59,496 nucleotides of DNA from DASPWV01 sp046727855 (GCA_046727855.1 JBKPDL010000117.1:1-59496); one strand, 5' to 3'; counted from the first letter of the stretch, positions 1-7,897 are shown. Numbers and translations: made by a program. Notes: generated from the sequence alone by a model not told the origin.

Positions 1-1
1 G

Positions 2-2050
2 AAGACGACCACCACCGAGCGGATCCTCTTCTACACCGGGATTACGTACAAAATCGGTGAAGTCCACGAAGGCACCGCCGTCATGGACTGGATGGAGCAG
101 GAACAGGAACGCGGCATCACGATCACTTCGGCCGCGACGACGTGCTTCTGGCGCGATCACCGCATCAACATCATCGATACACCCGGGCACGTCGACTTCA
201 CCGTCGAAGTCGAGCGCTCGCTGCGCGTCCTCGATGGCGCGTGCGCCGTGTTCGATGCCGTTTCGGGTGTCGAGCCGCAGTCGGAAACCGTGTGGCGTCA
301 GGCCGATAAATACCGCGTCCCGCGCATCTGCTTCGTCAACAAGATGGACCGCGTCGGCGCGGACTTCAAAGAAACCCTGTCGCAAATCGAAACCAAGCTG
401 CAAGGCAACCCGGTGGCGATTCAGCTGCCGATCGGCGCAGAAGACAAGTTCATCGGCGTGGTCGATCTCGTCCGGATGAAGTCGATCACCTACAAAGACG
501 AAACCATGGGCGCCGACTACATCGTCGGCGAAATTCCAGCCGATATGCTGGAAGAAGCCAAGCAATGCCGCGAGAAGCTGATCGAAAAGGTCAGCGAAGT
601 CGACGACAAGCTGCTCGAGAAATACCTGCACGGCGAAGAGATCACTCAAAACGAAATCAAGGCTGCCCTCCGCAAGCGCACCATCGAATCCGTTCGTAAG
701 GAAGATGCGCCCTTCGTGCCCGTGATTTGCGGCTCCGCGTTCAAGAACAAAGGCGTTCAGCCGCTGCTCGACGCCGTTGTGGATTACCTTCCGTCGCCGC
801 TCGACGTCCCGCCGGTCACCGGCATCGATCTGAGCAAGAAGGGCGAAGAAGATGCGCTCGCTGAGCGCAAGGCGGAAGACCACGCGCCGTTTGCCGCGCT
901 TGCCTTCAAGATCATGACCGACTCGTTTGTCGGTCAGCTCACGTTCTTCCGTGTCTACTCCGGCACATTGACCACTGGTTCCTCCGTGCTCAACGCCACC
1001 AAGGGTAAAACCGAACGCATCGGGCGCCTCTTGAAGATGCACGCCAACAAGCGTGAAGAAATCAAAGAGGTCAACGCTGGTGACATCGCGGCCGCGGTGG
1101 GTCTGAAATCCGTGACAACGGGCGACACGCTGTGCGACGAGAAGAAACCGATCCTGCTCGAGTCGATGGAATTCCCCGAGCCGGTGATCTCACTCGCCAT
1201 CGAGCCGAAGACCAAGGCCGACCAGGAAAAGCTCGGACAGGGCATGGCCAAGTTGATGGCCGAGGACCCGACCTTCCGCGTCAACACCGACGAGCAGACC
1301 GGCCAGGTCGTGATCCGCGGCATGGGCGAGCTGCACCTCGAGATCATTGTCGATCGCTTGAAGCGCGAGTTCGGCGTCGGCGCCAGCGTCGGCAAGCCGC
1401 AGGTCGCGTACAAAGAAACGCTCACTGCACCGGCGGAAGGTGAAGGACGCTTCGTGCGTCAGACAGGCGGCCGCGGTCAGTACGGCCACGCGAAGATCCG
1501 GTTGCTGCCGCTTCCGCCGGGTACCGGCTACCAGTTCGAAAACCAGATCGTCGGCGGTGCGGTGCCGCGCGAATACATCAAGCCGATCGATCAGGGCATT
1601 CAGGAAGCGCTCACGCGCGGTGTGCTCGCGGGGTATCCGATCGACGACGTGCGCATCGAGCTGTACGACGGCTCGTATCACGAGGTCGACTCGTCGGAGA
1701 TGGCGTTCAAGATCGCCGGTTCGATGGCGTTCCAGCATGCCGCGAAGAAAGCGCGTCCCGTGCTCATGGAGCCGGTGATGCGCGTCGAAGTCGTCGTGCC
1801 GAAGGATTATCTCGGCGACGTGATGGGCGATTTGGCGTCGCGCCGAGGCCGCATCCAGTCACAAGAGGATCGCGGCGGCACGCAGATCATCTCCGCGCGG
1901 GTTCCTCTGAGCGAGATGTTCGGCTACGCAACGGAGCTGCGTTCGCGCACGCAGGGCCGCGCGACCTACTCGATGCACTTCGATCGCTACGAGCAGGCGC
2001 CGTCGAATGTGAGCGAGGAAGTGATTGCCCGTGTACAAGGAACGAAGTAG
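2..2050 (+). CDS. fusA: Elongation factor G, 5'-truncated by window edge
   Basis: Translocase GTPase that moves tRNA and mRNA through the ribosome. The window opens inside the G1 P-loop (KTTTTERILFYTG). Switch I ERGITITSAAT, G3 DTPGH, G4 NKMD and the domain IV motif HEVDSSEMAF are all intact, so only a few N-terminal residues are missing. It is followed after 28 bases by rpsJ with no tuf between them, although tuf often sits at this place in str operons. The ATG at 83 is internal to the G domain and cannot be the real start. Distinct from the EF-G paralogue at 20.9-23.0 kb. Confidence 0.98.
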   Translation, partial: KTTTTERILFYTGITYKIGEVHEGTAVMDWMEQEQERGITITSAATTCFWRDHRINIIDTPGHVDFTVEVERSLRVLDGACAVFDAVSGVEPQSETVWRQADKYRVPRICFVNKMDRVGADFKETLSQIETKLQGNPVAIQLPIGAEDKFIGVVDLVRMKSITYKDETMGADYIVGEIPADMLEEAKQCREKLIEKVSEVDDKLLEKYLHGEEITQNEIKAALRKRTIESVRKEDAPFVPVICGSAFKNKGVQPLLDAVVDYLPSPLDVPPVTGIDLSKKGEEDALAERKAEDHAPFAALAFKIMTDSFVGQLTFFRVYSGTLTTGSSVLNATKGKTERIGRLLKMHANKREEIKEVNAGDIAAAVGLKSVTTGDTLCDEKKPILLESMEFPEPVISLAIEPKTKADQEKLGQGMAKLMAEDPTFRVNTDEQTGQVVIRGMGELHLEIIVDRLKREFGVGASVGKPQVAYKETLTAPAEGEGRFVRQTGGRGQYGHAKIRLLPLPPGTGYQFENQIVGGAVPREYIKPIDQGIQEALTRGVLAGYPIDDVRIELYDGSYHEVDSSEMAFKIAGSMAFQHAAKKARPVLMEPVMRVEVVVPKDYLGDVMGDLASRRGRIQSQEDRGGTQIISARVPLSEMFGYATELRSRTQGRATYSMHFDRYEQAPSNVSEEVIARVQGTK

Positions 2051-2078
2051 CGCGGACCTTTAGGTCAGCGAGGAATCG

Positions 2079-2408
2079 ATGATGCCGGGAGACAAGATCC
2101 GAATTCGCCTCAAGGCCTACGACGCGCGCGTGCTCGATCAGAGCACCGGCGAGATCGTGGAAACGGCCAAGCGCACTGGCGCGCGGCTCGCGGGACCGAT
2201 TCCGCTGCCGACCGAAATCAACAAGTGGACGGTGCTGCGCTCGCCGCACGTGGACAAGAAGTCGCGCGAGCAGTTCGAAGTGCGCACGCACAAGCGCCTG
2301 ATCGACATCTTCGAGCCGACACCGCAGACGGTGGACGCGTTGATGAAGCTCGATTTGCCCGCCGGCGTCGACGTGGAAATCAAAGCGTTCGGTAAGGATC
2401 ACAAATAA
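2079..2408 (+). CDS. rpsJ: 30S ribosomal protein S10
   Basis: S10 binds the 30S head and, in bacteria where it has been studied, also couples with NusB in antitermination. 109 aa, close to the family norm of about 103. Motifs seen are IRIRLKAYDARVLDQ near the start and THKRLIDIF in the middle. The start is the tandem ATGATG at 2079/2082, with AGGAA a few bases upstream. The 28-base gap after fusA carries a small GGACC-type hairpin (CGCGGACCTTTAGGTC). First gene of the S10 cluster. Confidence 0.98.
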   Translation: MMPGDKIRIRLKAYDARVLDQSTGEIVETAKRTGARLAGPIPLPTEINKWTVLRSPHVDKKSREQFEVRTHKRLIDIFEPTPQTVDALMKLDLPAGVDVEIKAFGKDHK

Positions 2409-2411
2409 ACA

Positions 2412-2451
2412 CGCGCCTGTAGCCGCGGACCTTTAGGTTCGCCTAGGCGCG
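2412..2451 (+). repeat. Inverted repeat between rpsJ and rplC
   Basis: Outer arms CGCGCCT (2412-2418) and AGGCGCG (2445-2451) enclose a CGGACCTTTAGGTTCG core. It is a member of the same GGACCTTTAGGTCC palindrome family found at 2051, 3157, 9340 and 10636. It lies in the 60-base gap in front of rplC, about 17 bases before the ATG. Confidence 0.7.
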
Positions 2452-2468
2452 ACGATGGGAACCGCGAA

Positions 2469-3152
2469 ATGGTGAACGGAATCATCGGCAAGAAAGTCGG
2501 CATGACGCAGCTGTTCCTCGAGGACGGCACCGTGGCCCCGGTCACGGTCCTTCAGGCAGGACCCTGCATCGTCGTGCAGCAGAAAACGGCGCAGACCGAC
2601 GGATACGAGTCGGTGCAGATCGGCCTCGTGGAGAGCCGTGCGCCGCGCGCGAACAAGCCGACGGCCGGCCACTTCAAGAAAGCCAACGTGCCGCCGACGC
2701 GCGTGCGCCGCGAAGTGAAGGTGCAGAAAGGTGCCGAAGCGCCGAAGGCAGGCGACCAGGTGCTGTGCTCGATCTTCAATCAGGGCGAGCGCGTCGACGT
2801 CATCGGCACGAGCAAAGGCAAGGGCTTCCAGGGCAACGTCAAGCGCCACCACTTCCGTGGCGGCGACAAGACGCACGGCTCGATGTTCCACCGCGCGCCG
2901 GGCTCCATTGGGGCTTCGTCGTATCCGTCGCGTGTGTTCCCCGGTATGCGCATGCACGGGCACATGGGCTCTGATCGCGTCACCGTGCGCAACCTGAAGG
3001 TGCTGCGCGTGGATGCGGAGAACAACACGATTCTGCTGCGTGGCAACGTGCCGGGTGCCAATGGCGGCTATGTGCTGATTCGGAAGGCGGTGGCGGCGAA
3101 GCCTGAGCCGAAGCCGCAACTGCAGGAAAAGCCCAAGAAGGGGAAGAAGTAA
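2469..3152 (+). CDS. rplC: 50S ribosomal protein L3
   Basis: Primary 23S rRNA-binding protein near the peptidyl-transferase centre. 227 aa, slightly long for the family (about 205-215) because of a Lys/Pro-rich tail ending KPKKGKK. Typical segments are GIIGKKVGMTQLF at the N terminus, GKGFQGNVKRHHF and MFHRAPGSIGASS in the centre, and GMRMHGHMG. Starts at ATG 2469. Confidence 0.98.
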   Translation: MVNGIIGKKVGMTQLFLEDGTVAPVTVLQAGPCIVVQQKTAQTDGYESVQIGLVESRAPRANKPTAGHFKKANVPPTRVRREVKVQKGAEAPKAGDQVLCSIFNQGERVDVIGTSKGKGFQGNVKRHHFRGGDKTHGSMFHRAPGSIGASSYPSRVFPGMRMHGHMGSDRVTVRNLKVLRVDAENNTILLRGNVPGANGGYVLIRKAVAAKPEPKPQLQEKPKKGKK

Positions 3153-3156
3153 TTGG

Positions 3157-3224
3157 TCGCGGACCTAAAGGTGCGCGCTACATGTTGCTCTCTTGACGTG
3201 CGTAGCGCGGGCCTTCAGGCCCGC
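3157..3224 (+). repeat. Two GGACC/GGGCC palindromes before rplD
   Basis: Two hairpins in tandem: GCGGACCTAAAGGTGCGC, then GTAGCGCGGGCC with its partner GGCCCGCG ending near 3225. The second arm runs directly into the GGAG (3225-3228) that probably serves as the rplD ribosome-binding site, so folding could mask initiation. The open frame upstream of rplD is only translation of this repeat. Confidence 0.7.
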
Positions 3225-3234
3225 GGAGATGGTC

Positions 3235-3855
3235 ATGACCGTTGATGTAGTAAATACGGAAAACCAAAAGATCGGCACCGCCGAAGTGAGCGATGAGCTC
3301 TTCGGCGGGCGCGTGAAGGTCGACCTGATCCACGAGTCGGTTGTTCGCGCCAATGCCGCCGAACGCCGCGGCACGCACGCAACGAAGAACCGCGCGCTGG
3401 TCAGCGGCTCCGGCAAGAAGCCGTGGCGGCAGAAGGGCACCGGCCGCGCGCGCGTGGGCGAGATTCGCAATCCGCTATGGCGCAAGGGTGGCACAGTGTT
3501 TGGCCCGCAGCCGCGCAGCTACGACTACCAGCTGCCAAAGAAGGTGGAGAAGGGCGCGCTGCGCTGCGCGCTCGCCGCCAAGTTCCAGGCAGGCGACGTG
3601 ATCGTTGTCGAAGCCTTCGCCGCGGACGAGATCAAAACAAAAGCCGCGGTGAACGTGCTCAAAGCACTTGGTGTCACTGGGAAAGCGCTGCTGGTAGCGG
3701 TGAAACCGGAAGAGAAGTTCGCGATGTCAGTGCGCAACATCGCCGGTGTGCGGCTCATCCCGAGCAATCGCATCACCGCCCGCGACGTCATGGACACGCG
3801 CAAGGTGGTGCTGACGCAGGCCGCGCTCGAGAAGCTGCAGGAAGCATTGGCGTAG
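3235..3855 (+). CDS. rplD: 50S ribosomal protein L4
   Basis: L4 (L4/L1e family) binds 23S domain I, and its loop lines the exit tunnel. 206 aa from ATG 3235, matching the usual length. The extended-loop region KPWRQKGTGRARVGEIRNP is clear. Two ATGs are possible (3229 and 3235). The second is preferred because GGAG at 3225-3228 lies six bases before it but directly abuts the first. An upstream frame extends to 3193 only because a hairpin repeat happens to lack stops. Confidence 0.97.
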   Translation: MTVDVVNTENQKIGTAEVSDELFGGRVKVDLIHESVVRANAAERRGTHATKNRALVSGSGKKPWRQKGTGRARVGEIRNPLWRKGGTVFGPQPRSYDYQLPKKVEKGALRCALAAKFQAGDVIVVEAFAADEIKTKAAVNVLKALGVTGKALLVAVKPEEKFAMSVRNIAGVRLIPSNRITARDVMDTRKVVLTQAALEKLQEALA

Positions 3856-3935
3856 TGGCGAATGGCGAGCCACGTGTAGCGACGGTGTGATCCTCGCTAC
3901 CCGCTCTCGATAGCCGCTACTACAGGGATGTAGTT

Positions 3936-4226
3936 ATGAAGCTCACAGAAGTTATTCGCCGCCCGCTGGTCACCGAAAAGACCACCGTCATGCGCGAAGA
4001 CGGGCGCACGGTGGTGTTCGAAGTGGCGCGCGACGCCAACAAGATCGAGATCAAACAGGCAGTGGAGAAGCTTCTCGGCGCGAAAGTGTCGGAGGTTCGC
4101 ACCGCCAACGCGCACGGGAAGGTGAAGCGCCAGGGCCGCTTCCAGGGCCGCCGTTCCGATTGGAAGAAAGCCTATGTGAAGTTGCAGGAGGGGGCTAAGC
4201 TCCCGGATTTTCTGGAGGGAGCCTAG
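3936..4226 (+). CDS. rplW: 50S ribosomal protein L23
   Basis: L23 sits at the exit-tunnel rim and docks trigger factor and SRP. 96 aa, normal length. Starts KLTEVIRRPLVTEKTT, a typical L23 N terminus, and contains RTANAHGKVKRQGRFQGR. The preceding 80-base gap holds partly inverted TAGCGA/TCGCTA runs. Four bases after its stop begins the 150-bp composite hairpin element. Confidence 0.97.
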   Translation: MKLTEVIRRPLVTEKTTVMREDGRTVVFEVARDANKIEIKQAVEKLLGAKVSEVRTANAHGKVKRQGRFQGRRSDWKKAYVKLQEGAKLPDFLEGA

Positions 4227-4230
4227 AGAG

Positions 4231-4380
4231 CTAGCCAAGGGCCCTGCCCTTGATATCCGGCTAACTCCGCGGCCCTTGGCTAGTTCTTGTTGTTGGCTTG
4301 GCGCGCTCCGCGCGCCGTAGACCGTTATGCGGGTCCACAACGCGTACAAAAGTCACGTCTGTGGCCGCATAACGGTCTAA
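4231..4380 (-). repeat. 150-bp composite hairpin element, copy A
   Basis: Exactly 150 bp. Three palindromes in a row: CTAGCCAAGGGCC pairing with GGCCCTTGGCTAG, a central GGCGCGCTCCGCGCGCC, and TAGACCGTTATGCGG pairing with CCGCATAACGGTCTA. A second 150-bp copy lies at 53826-53975 in the opposite orientation, with roughly eight differences plus small indels by eye. A 16-base piece of the outer arm recurs at 15803-15818. Copy A separates rplW from rplB by 216 bases, the widest gap so far in the operon. No transposase reading frame is present, so it is a non-autonomous dispersed element or structured-RNA element. The strand label is arbitrary. Confidence 0.85.
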
Positions 4381-4442
4381 GCACGGCTCGGGAGGTTTTG
4401 TTTGCGTTTCTCGTTCTTTAGTCTTTCGTTCCGCGAGGACTT

Positions 4443-5267
4443 ATGCCTATCCGTAAATACAAGCCGACGTCACCCGGTCGCCGTCAGATGACGGTTCAGA
4501 CCTTCGACGAGATCACGACCAACGAGCCGTACAAGCCGCTGACGGAGAATCTGCAGCGCTCTGGCGGCCGCAACAACACCGGCGAAGTCACCATGTGGTG
4601 GCGCGGCGGCGGTCATCGGCGTCTCTATCGCATCATCGACTTCAAGCGGGACAAGAAGAACATCCCCGGCAAAGTGTCGACGATCGAGTACGACCCGAAT
4701 CGCTCAGCGCGGATTGCGCTCGTCACCTATGCGGATGGCGAGAAGCGCTACATCCTGCAGCCGCTCGGGTTGAAAGTCGGCGACACGGTAATCTCGGGCG
4801 ACGCGGTCGACATCCTTCCCGGCAACGCGCTGCCGCTCAAGAACGTCCCGCTCGGCACGATGGTGCACAACGTGGAGTTGAAGCAGGGACGCGGCGGTCA
4901 GATGGCGCGCAGCGCCGGTGCTGCCGTCCAGGTTGTGGCCAAAGAAGGCGAGTACGTTTCGGTGAAAACACCATCGGGAGAGATTCGCAAAGTGCACATA
5001 GAGTGCATGGCCACCGTCGGCCAGGTCGGCAATCTCGATCACGAGAACGTGTCGGTCGGTAAAGCGGGGCGCAGCCGCTGGCTAGGTAAACGCCCACACG
5101 TGCGCGGCGTTGCGATGAACCCGGTGGATCACCCGCTGGGTGGGGGTGAAGGCAAGACCGCCGGTGGGCGTCATCCGGTGACGCCGTGGGGCGTGCCGAC
5201 CAAGGGCTACAAAACACGTAGGCGGAAGCCGAGCGACAAGTTCATTGTGCAAAGGCGACCGAAATAA
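4443..5267 (+). CDS. rplB: 50S ribosomal protein L2
   Basis: L2 is needed for subunit association and peptidyl-transferase assembly. 274 aa, the family length. Visible hallmarks are PIRKYKPTSPGRR at the N terminus, RGGGHRRLYRIIDFKR, and the C-terminal HVRGVAMNPVDHPLGGGEGK with the conserved His region. ATG 4443 is preceded by GAGG. A 216-base gap with repeat element A separates it from rplW. Confidence 0.98.
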   Translation: MPIRKYKPTSPGRRQMTVQTFDEITTNEPYKPLTENLQRSGGRNNTGEVTMWWRGGGHRRLYRIIDFKRDKKNIPGKVSTIEYDPNRSARIALVTYADGEKRYILQPLGLKVGDTVISGDAVDILPGNALPLKNVPLGTMVHNVELKQGRGGQMARSAGAAVQVVAKEGEYVSVKTPSGEIRKVHIECMATVGQVGNLDHENVSVGKAGRSRWLGKRPHVRGVAMNPVDHPLGGGEGKTAGGRHPVTPWGVPTKGYKTRRRKPSDKFIVQRRPK

Positions 5268-5275
5268 GAGTTTGC

Positions 5276-5347
5276 GAATTTGGAAATCTGGAAATCTGCT
5301 AATTGCCCAATCTCCAGATTTTCTCCAAATCCCCAAATCTCCAGATT
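5276..5347 (+). repeat. AAATCTCCAGATT-type inverted repeat before rpsS
   Basis: One arm is built of GGAAATCTGGAAATCTG and the other of CAGATTTTCTCCAAATC and CCAAATCTCCAGATT. It is the same sequence family as the repeats before rplP (6926-7020), rpoA (17936-18040) and pilA (33418-33527). AT-rich compared with the surrounding genes. It fills almost all of the rplB-rpsS gap. Confidence 0.75.
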
Positions 5348-5357
5348 CAGGGATCTT

Positions 5358-5699
5358 ATGAGCCGTTCATTGAAAAAAGGCCCGTTCGTTGACACGCATC
5401 TTCTCGAGAAGGTCGAGGGGATGAATCGCGCGGGCGACAAGAAAGTCATCAAGACCTGGTCGCGCCGATCGACCGTGATTCCCGAGATGGTCGGGCACAC
5501 GCTCGCGGTCCACAACGGCAAGAAATTCGTGCCGGTGTATGTAACCGAAAACATGGTCGGCCACAAACTCGGCGAGTTTTCGCCGACGCGCCAGTTCAAA
5601 GGTCACTCTGCAAGGTCGGACAAGGCGGCGGCAGCCGCTCCGGCGGCGGGCGGGCCCGGTGGCGCCGGCTCGGCGCCGGCGGCTGGAGGAAAGGCCTAA
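5358..5699 (+). CDS. rpsS: 30S ribosomal protein S19, with Ala/Gly-rich tail
   Basis: S19 forms a complex with S13 at the top of the 30S head. 113 aa from ATG 5358 (MSRSLKKGPFVDTHLLEKV), about 20 aa longer than usual. The core ends near EFSPTRQFKGHS and is followed by a low-complexity Ala/Gly/Pro tail. The longer frame from 5280 is the preceding repeat read through. The next gene begins two bases after its stop. Confidence 0.97.
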   Translation: MSRSLKKGPFVDTHLLEKVEGMNRAGDKKVIKTWSRRSTVIPEMVGHTLAVHNGKKFVPVYVTENMVGHKLGEFSPTRQFKGHSARSDKAAAAAPAAGGPGGAGSAPAAGGKA

Positions 5700-5701
5700 G
5701 C

Positions 5702-6148
5702 ATGGTTCGCGCACAGGCGACAGCAAAATACGTCCGCACATCGGCGCAGAAGGCCGGGCTCGTGCTCGATCTCATTCGCGGCAAGGACGTGAACAAGGCG
5801 CTGACCGCGCTGCAGTTCAGCAACAAGTCGGTCGCGCGTGAGATCGCAAAGGTGCTCCGTTCAGCGGTGGCCAACGTGCAGAACAAGGACGGTTTCGGCG
5901 GCGACGTCGAGCGGCTCTTCGTTGCGAAGTGCCACGCCGACAACGGGCCGTCGATGAAGCGCGTGCGTCCGGCGCCGATGGGCCGCGCGTTCCGCGTCGT
6001 CAAGCGGACGACGCACTTGACCGTGGAAGTCGCCGAGAAGCCGCAAGTGATCAAAACCGTGGACGCCGGCGAGGCGGAAAAGAAACCTCGCGGTGCTGCA
6101 AAGAAAACCGGCCGGTCTAAAGACCGGGCGCCACAGGGGAAAAAATAG
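5702..6148 (+). CDS. rplV: 50S ribosomal protein L22, C-terminus from a repeat
   Basis: L22 extends a hairpin into the exit tunnel. The core (VRTSAQKAGLVLDLIRGKDV to THLTVEVAEKP) is canonical, about 110 aa. It is followed by a basic tail of about 37 aa, total 148. The last residues (TGRSKDRAPQGKK) are encoded by ACCGGCCGGTCTAAAGACCG followed by GCGCCACAGGGG. This is a palindrome family that also occurs non-coding at 6155-6182 and 7919-8001, so the tail looks co-opted from a repeat. Confidence 0.96.
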   Translation: MVRAQATAKYVRTSAQKAGLVLDLIRGKDVNKALTALQFSNKSVAREIAKVLRSAVANVQNKDGFGGDVERLFVAKCHADNGPSMKRVRPAPMGRAFRVVKRTTHLTVEVAEKPQVIKTVDAGEAEKKPRGAAKKTGRSKDRAPQGKK

Positions 6149-6182
6149 GAGTCACCTGTAGAGGCCGTCTGTAGAGACCGGC
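6107..6182 (+). repeat. GGCCGGTCTNNAGACCGGCC palindromes spanning rplV stop
   Basis: First unit: ACCGGCCGGTCTAAAGACCG inside rplV, followed by GCGCCACAGGGG. Second unit: CACCTGTAGAGGCCGTC with GAGACCGGCC beyond the stop. The same two-part arrangement (CGCCACAGGGG, then CACCTGTAGCGGCCG and AGACCGGCC) recurs before rplN, which identifies it as a repeat family rather than ordinary ribosomal protein code. Confidence 0.65.
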
Positions 6183-6195
6183 CGTGAAGGAATTT

Positions 6196-6915
6196 ATGGG
6201 CCAGAAGGTTCACCCTTACGGATTTCGCATCGGGTTCAACAAGACCTGGAAGTCGCGCTGGTTCGCCGACAAGGAGTACGCGTCGCTGCTGCACGAAGAT
6301 CTGTCGCTCAAACGCGATCTGAAAAAGCGGTTTCAGCACGCGGGCGTCTCGAAGGTCGAGATCGAGCGCGCGGCGAACAAGCTCAAGATCGACATTCACA
6401 CCTCGCGTCCGGGGATCATCATCGGCCGCAAGGGACAGGAAGTCGACAAGTTGAAGCAGGAGATCCAGAAGCGGACCAGCCGCGAGGTCTTCATCAACAT
6501 CCAGGAGATCCAGAAGCCCGAGCTCGACGCGCAGCTCATCGGCGAGTCGGTCGCGATGCAGCTCGAAAAGCGCGTCGCCTTTCGCCGTGCCATGCGCAAG
6601 GCGGTTGAATCGGCGCTGCGCTTCGGCGCGCGCGGCATCAAGGTGCGCGTGTCGGGTCGGTTGAACGGCGCAGAAATCGCGCGTTCGGAGTGGTATCTGC
6701 ACGGCCAGTTGCCGCTGCAGACGCTGCGGGCCGACATCGACTACGGCTTTGCGGAAGCCAACACCACCTATGGCCAGATTGGCGTCAAGGTGTGGCTCTA
6801 CAAAGGCGAGCGGTTGACGCCGCGAGTCGGCAGGGAAGAGGAAGGGTACGGCGGGCGCGCTGACCGCCAGGATCGTGACCGCGGCCCGCGCCGGCCGCGG
6901 CAGGAGATGCGGTAG
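6196..6915 (+). CDS. rpsC: 30S ribosomal protein S3
   Basis: S3 lines the mRNA entry channel and carries a KH domain. 239 aa from ATG 6196 (MGQKVHPYGFRIGF), with AAGGA five bases upstream. A GTG four codons earlier (6184) is less likely because that RBS lies inside the extension. The KH signature SRPGIIIGRKGQEVDKL is near residue 65. The C-terminal end is Arg/Asp-rich (DRQDRDRGPRRPRQE), longer than in many homologues. Confidence 0.97.
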   Translation: MGQKVHPYGFRIGFNKTWKSRWFADKEYASLLHEDLSLKRDLKKRFQHAGVSKVEIERAANKLKIDIHTSRPGIIIGRKGQEVDKLKQEIQKRTSREVFINIQEIQKPELDAQLIGESVAMQLEKRVAFRRAMRKAVESALRFGARGIKVRVSGRLNGAEIARSEWYLHGQLPLQTLRADIDYGFAEANTTYGQIGVKVWLYKGERLTPRVGREEEGYGGRADRQDRDRGPRRPRQEMR

Positions 6916-6925
6916 GCGCCCGCGT

Positions 6926-7020
6926 GAATCTGGAGATTTCGTGATGTGGAGATTTGGAGTTGATTTGGTGATCTCCAAAGTGGCTCCAAATCTCCAGATC
7001 GCCAACTCTCCAAATTCGGG
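6926..7020 (+). repeat. AAATCTCCAGATT-type inverted repeat before rplP
   Basis: Left arm GAATCTGGAGATTTCG and TGTGGAGATTTGGAG; right arm GGCTCCAAATCTCCAGAT and CTCTCCAAATTCG. It occupies the 114-base rpsC-rplP gap. Same family as at 5276 and 17936. Confidence 0.75.
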
Positions 7021-7029
7021 GATACAGCT

Positions 7030-7455
7030 ATGTTGATGCCAAAAAAAGTGAAGTACCGCAAGCAGCAGCGCGGCCGCATGACTGGCAAAGCGTGGCGTGG
7101 AGGCGACGTGTCGTTCGGCGACTACGGCCTCAAGGCGATGGAGCCCTGCTGGTTGACGGATCGACAGATCGAAGCGGCGCGTGTCGCGATGACCCATTTC
7201 ATCAAGCGCGGCGGCAAGATTTGGGTGCGGGTATTCCCCGATAAGCCGATCACGAAGAAACCGCAGGAAACACGTATGGGTAAGGGCAAGGGCGCGCCTG
7301 AAGGCTGGGTGGCCGTGATCAAGCCGGGCCGCGTCCTGTTCGAGATGGAAGGCGTCACGCCGGACGAAGCCAGGCGAGCCATGCAGTTGGCGTCGGCGAA
7401 GCTGCCGATCAAGACGAAGTTCGCGACGCGCTTCGCGCAGGAGAAGGTGTCATGA
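7030..7455 (+). CDS. rplP: 50S ribosomal protein L16
   Basis: L16 helps organise the A-site region of 23S rRNA. 141 aa, normal. MLMPKKVKYRKQQRGRMTG start, GDYGLKAMEPCWLTDRQIEA, and MGKGKGAPEGWVAVIKPG. The initiator may be ATG 7030 or 7036. GGGGAT lies six bases before 7030. It overlaps rpmC by four bases (ATGA). Confidence 0.98.
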   Translation: MLMPKKVKYRKQQRGRMTGKAWRGGDVSFGDYGLKAMEPCWLTDRQIEAARVAMTHFIKRGGKIWVRVFPDKPITKKPQETRMGKGKGAPEGWVAVIKPGRVLFEMEGVTPDEARRAMQLASAKLPIKTKFATRFAQEKVS

Positions 7456-7640
7456 AGGCGGTTGAATTCAGAGACATGGACACCGAGTCACTCGAGGCGA
7501 AGGTCCGGGAGCTCGACGATCAGTTGTTCCGGATGCGAATCCAGAAGTCGATGGGGCAGCTCGAAGCGCCAGGCAAGATGCGGAACGTTCGCCGCGATCT
7601 CGCGCGCGTCCAGACGGTTCTCAGAGAGAAGGCGAAGTAG
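7452..7640 (+). CDS. rpmC: 50S ribosomal protein L29
   Basis: Small protein near the exit tunnel, next to L23. 62 aa, normal. Contains RELDDQLFRMRIQKSMGQLE and the KMRNVRRDLARVQTVL helix. Start overlaps the rplP stop by four bases, consistent with translational coupling; rpsQ follows after two bases. No repeat at either junction. Confidence 0.98.
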   Translation: MKAVEFRDMDTESLEAKVRELDDQLFRMRIQKSMGQLEAPGKMRNVRRDLARVQTVLREKAK

Positions 7641-7642
7641 TC

Positions 7643-7897
7643 ATGAGCACGAAAGCGGAACTGCAGGGCGTGGTCGTCAGCGACCGCATGCAGAAGAGCG
7701 TGGTCGTGGCCGTCGAGCGCAGGGTGCAACACGAGCTCTACGGCAAATTTCAGAAGCGGACGTCGAAGTTTCTTGCGCATGACGAGAACGACGAAGCGAA
7801 GGTGGGCGACAAGGTGGCCATAGCGGAAACGCGTCCCATGAGCCGCCGCAAGCGCTGGACGCTCACCCGGGTGATCGAACGCGCGCCGCAGGTATAG
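7643..7897 (+). CDS. rpsQ: 30S ribosomal protein S17
   Basis: OB-fold primary 16S-binding protein. 84 aa. GVVVSDRMQKSVVVAVERRV near the start and VAIAETRPMSRRKRWTL near the end are the S17 signature region. Followed by a 114-base gap carrying a palindrome of the family found in the rplV tail. Confidence 0.98.
   Translation: MSTKAELQGVVVSDRMQKSVVVAVERRVQHELYGKFQKRTSKFLAHDENDEAKVGDKVAIAETRPMSRRKRWTLTRVIERAPQV

Noticed and set aside
3897..4349. Conserved small ORF in the 150-bp element (MYALWT...)
   Set aside because: The matching reading in the second copy at 53857 keeps only scattered blocks because of frameshifts, so the similarity is nucleotide-level.
5596..7197. 533-codon antisense frame over rpsS-rplP
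   Set aside because: Shadow of GC-rich coding sequence; the opposite strand encodes clear ribosomal proteins.
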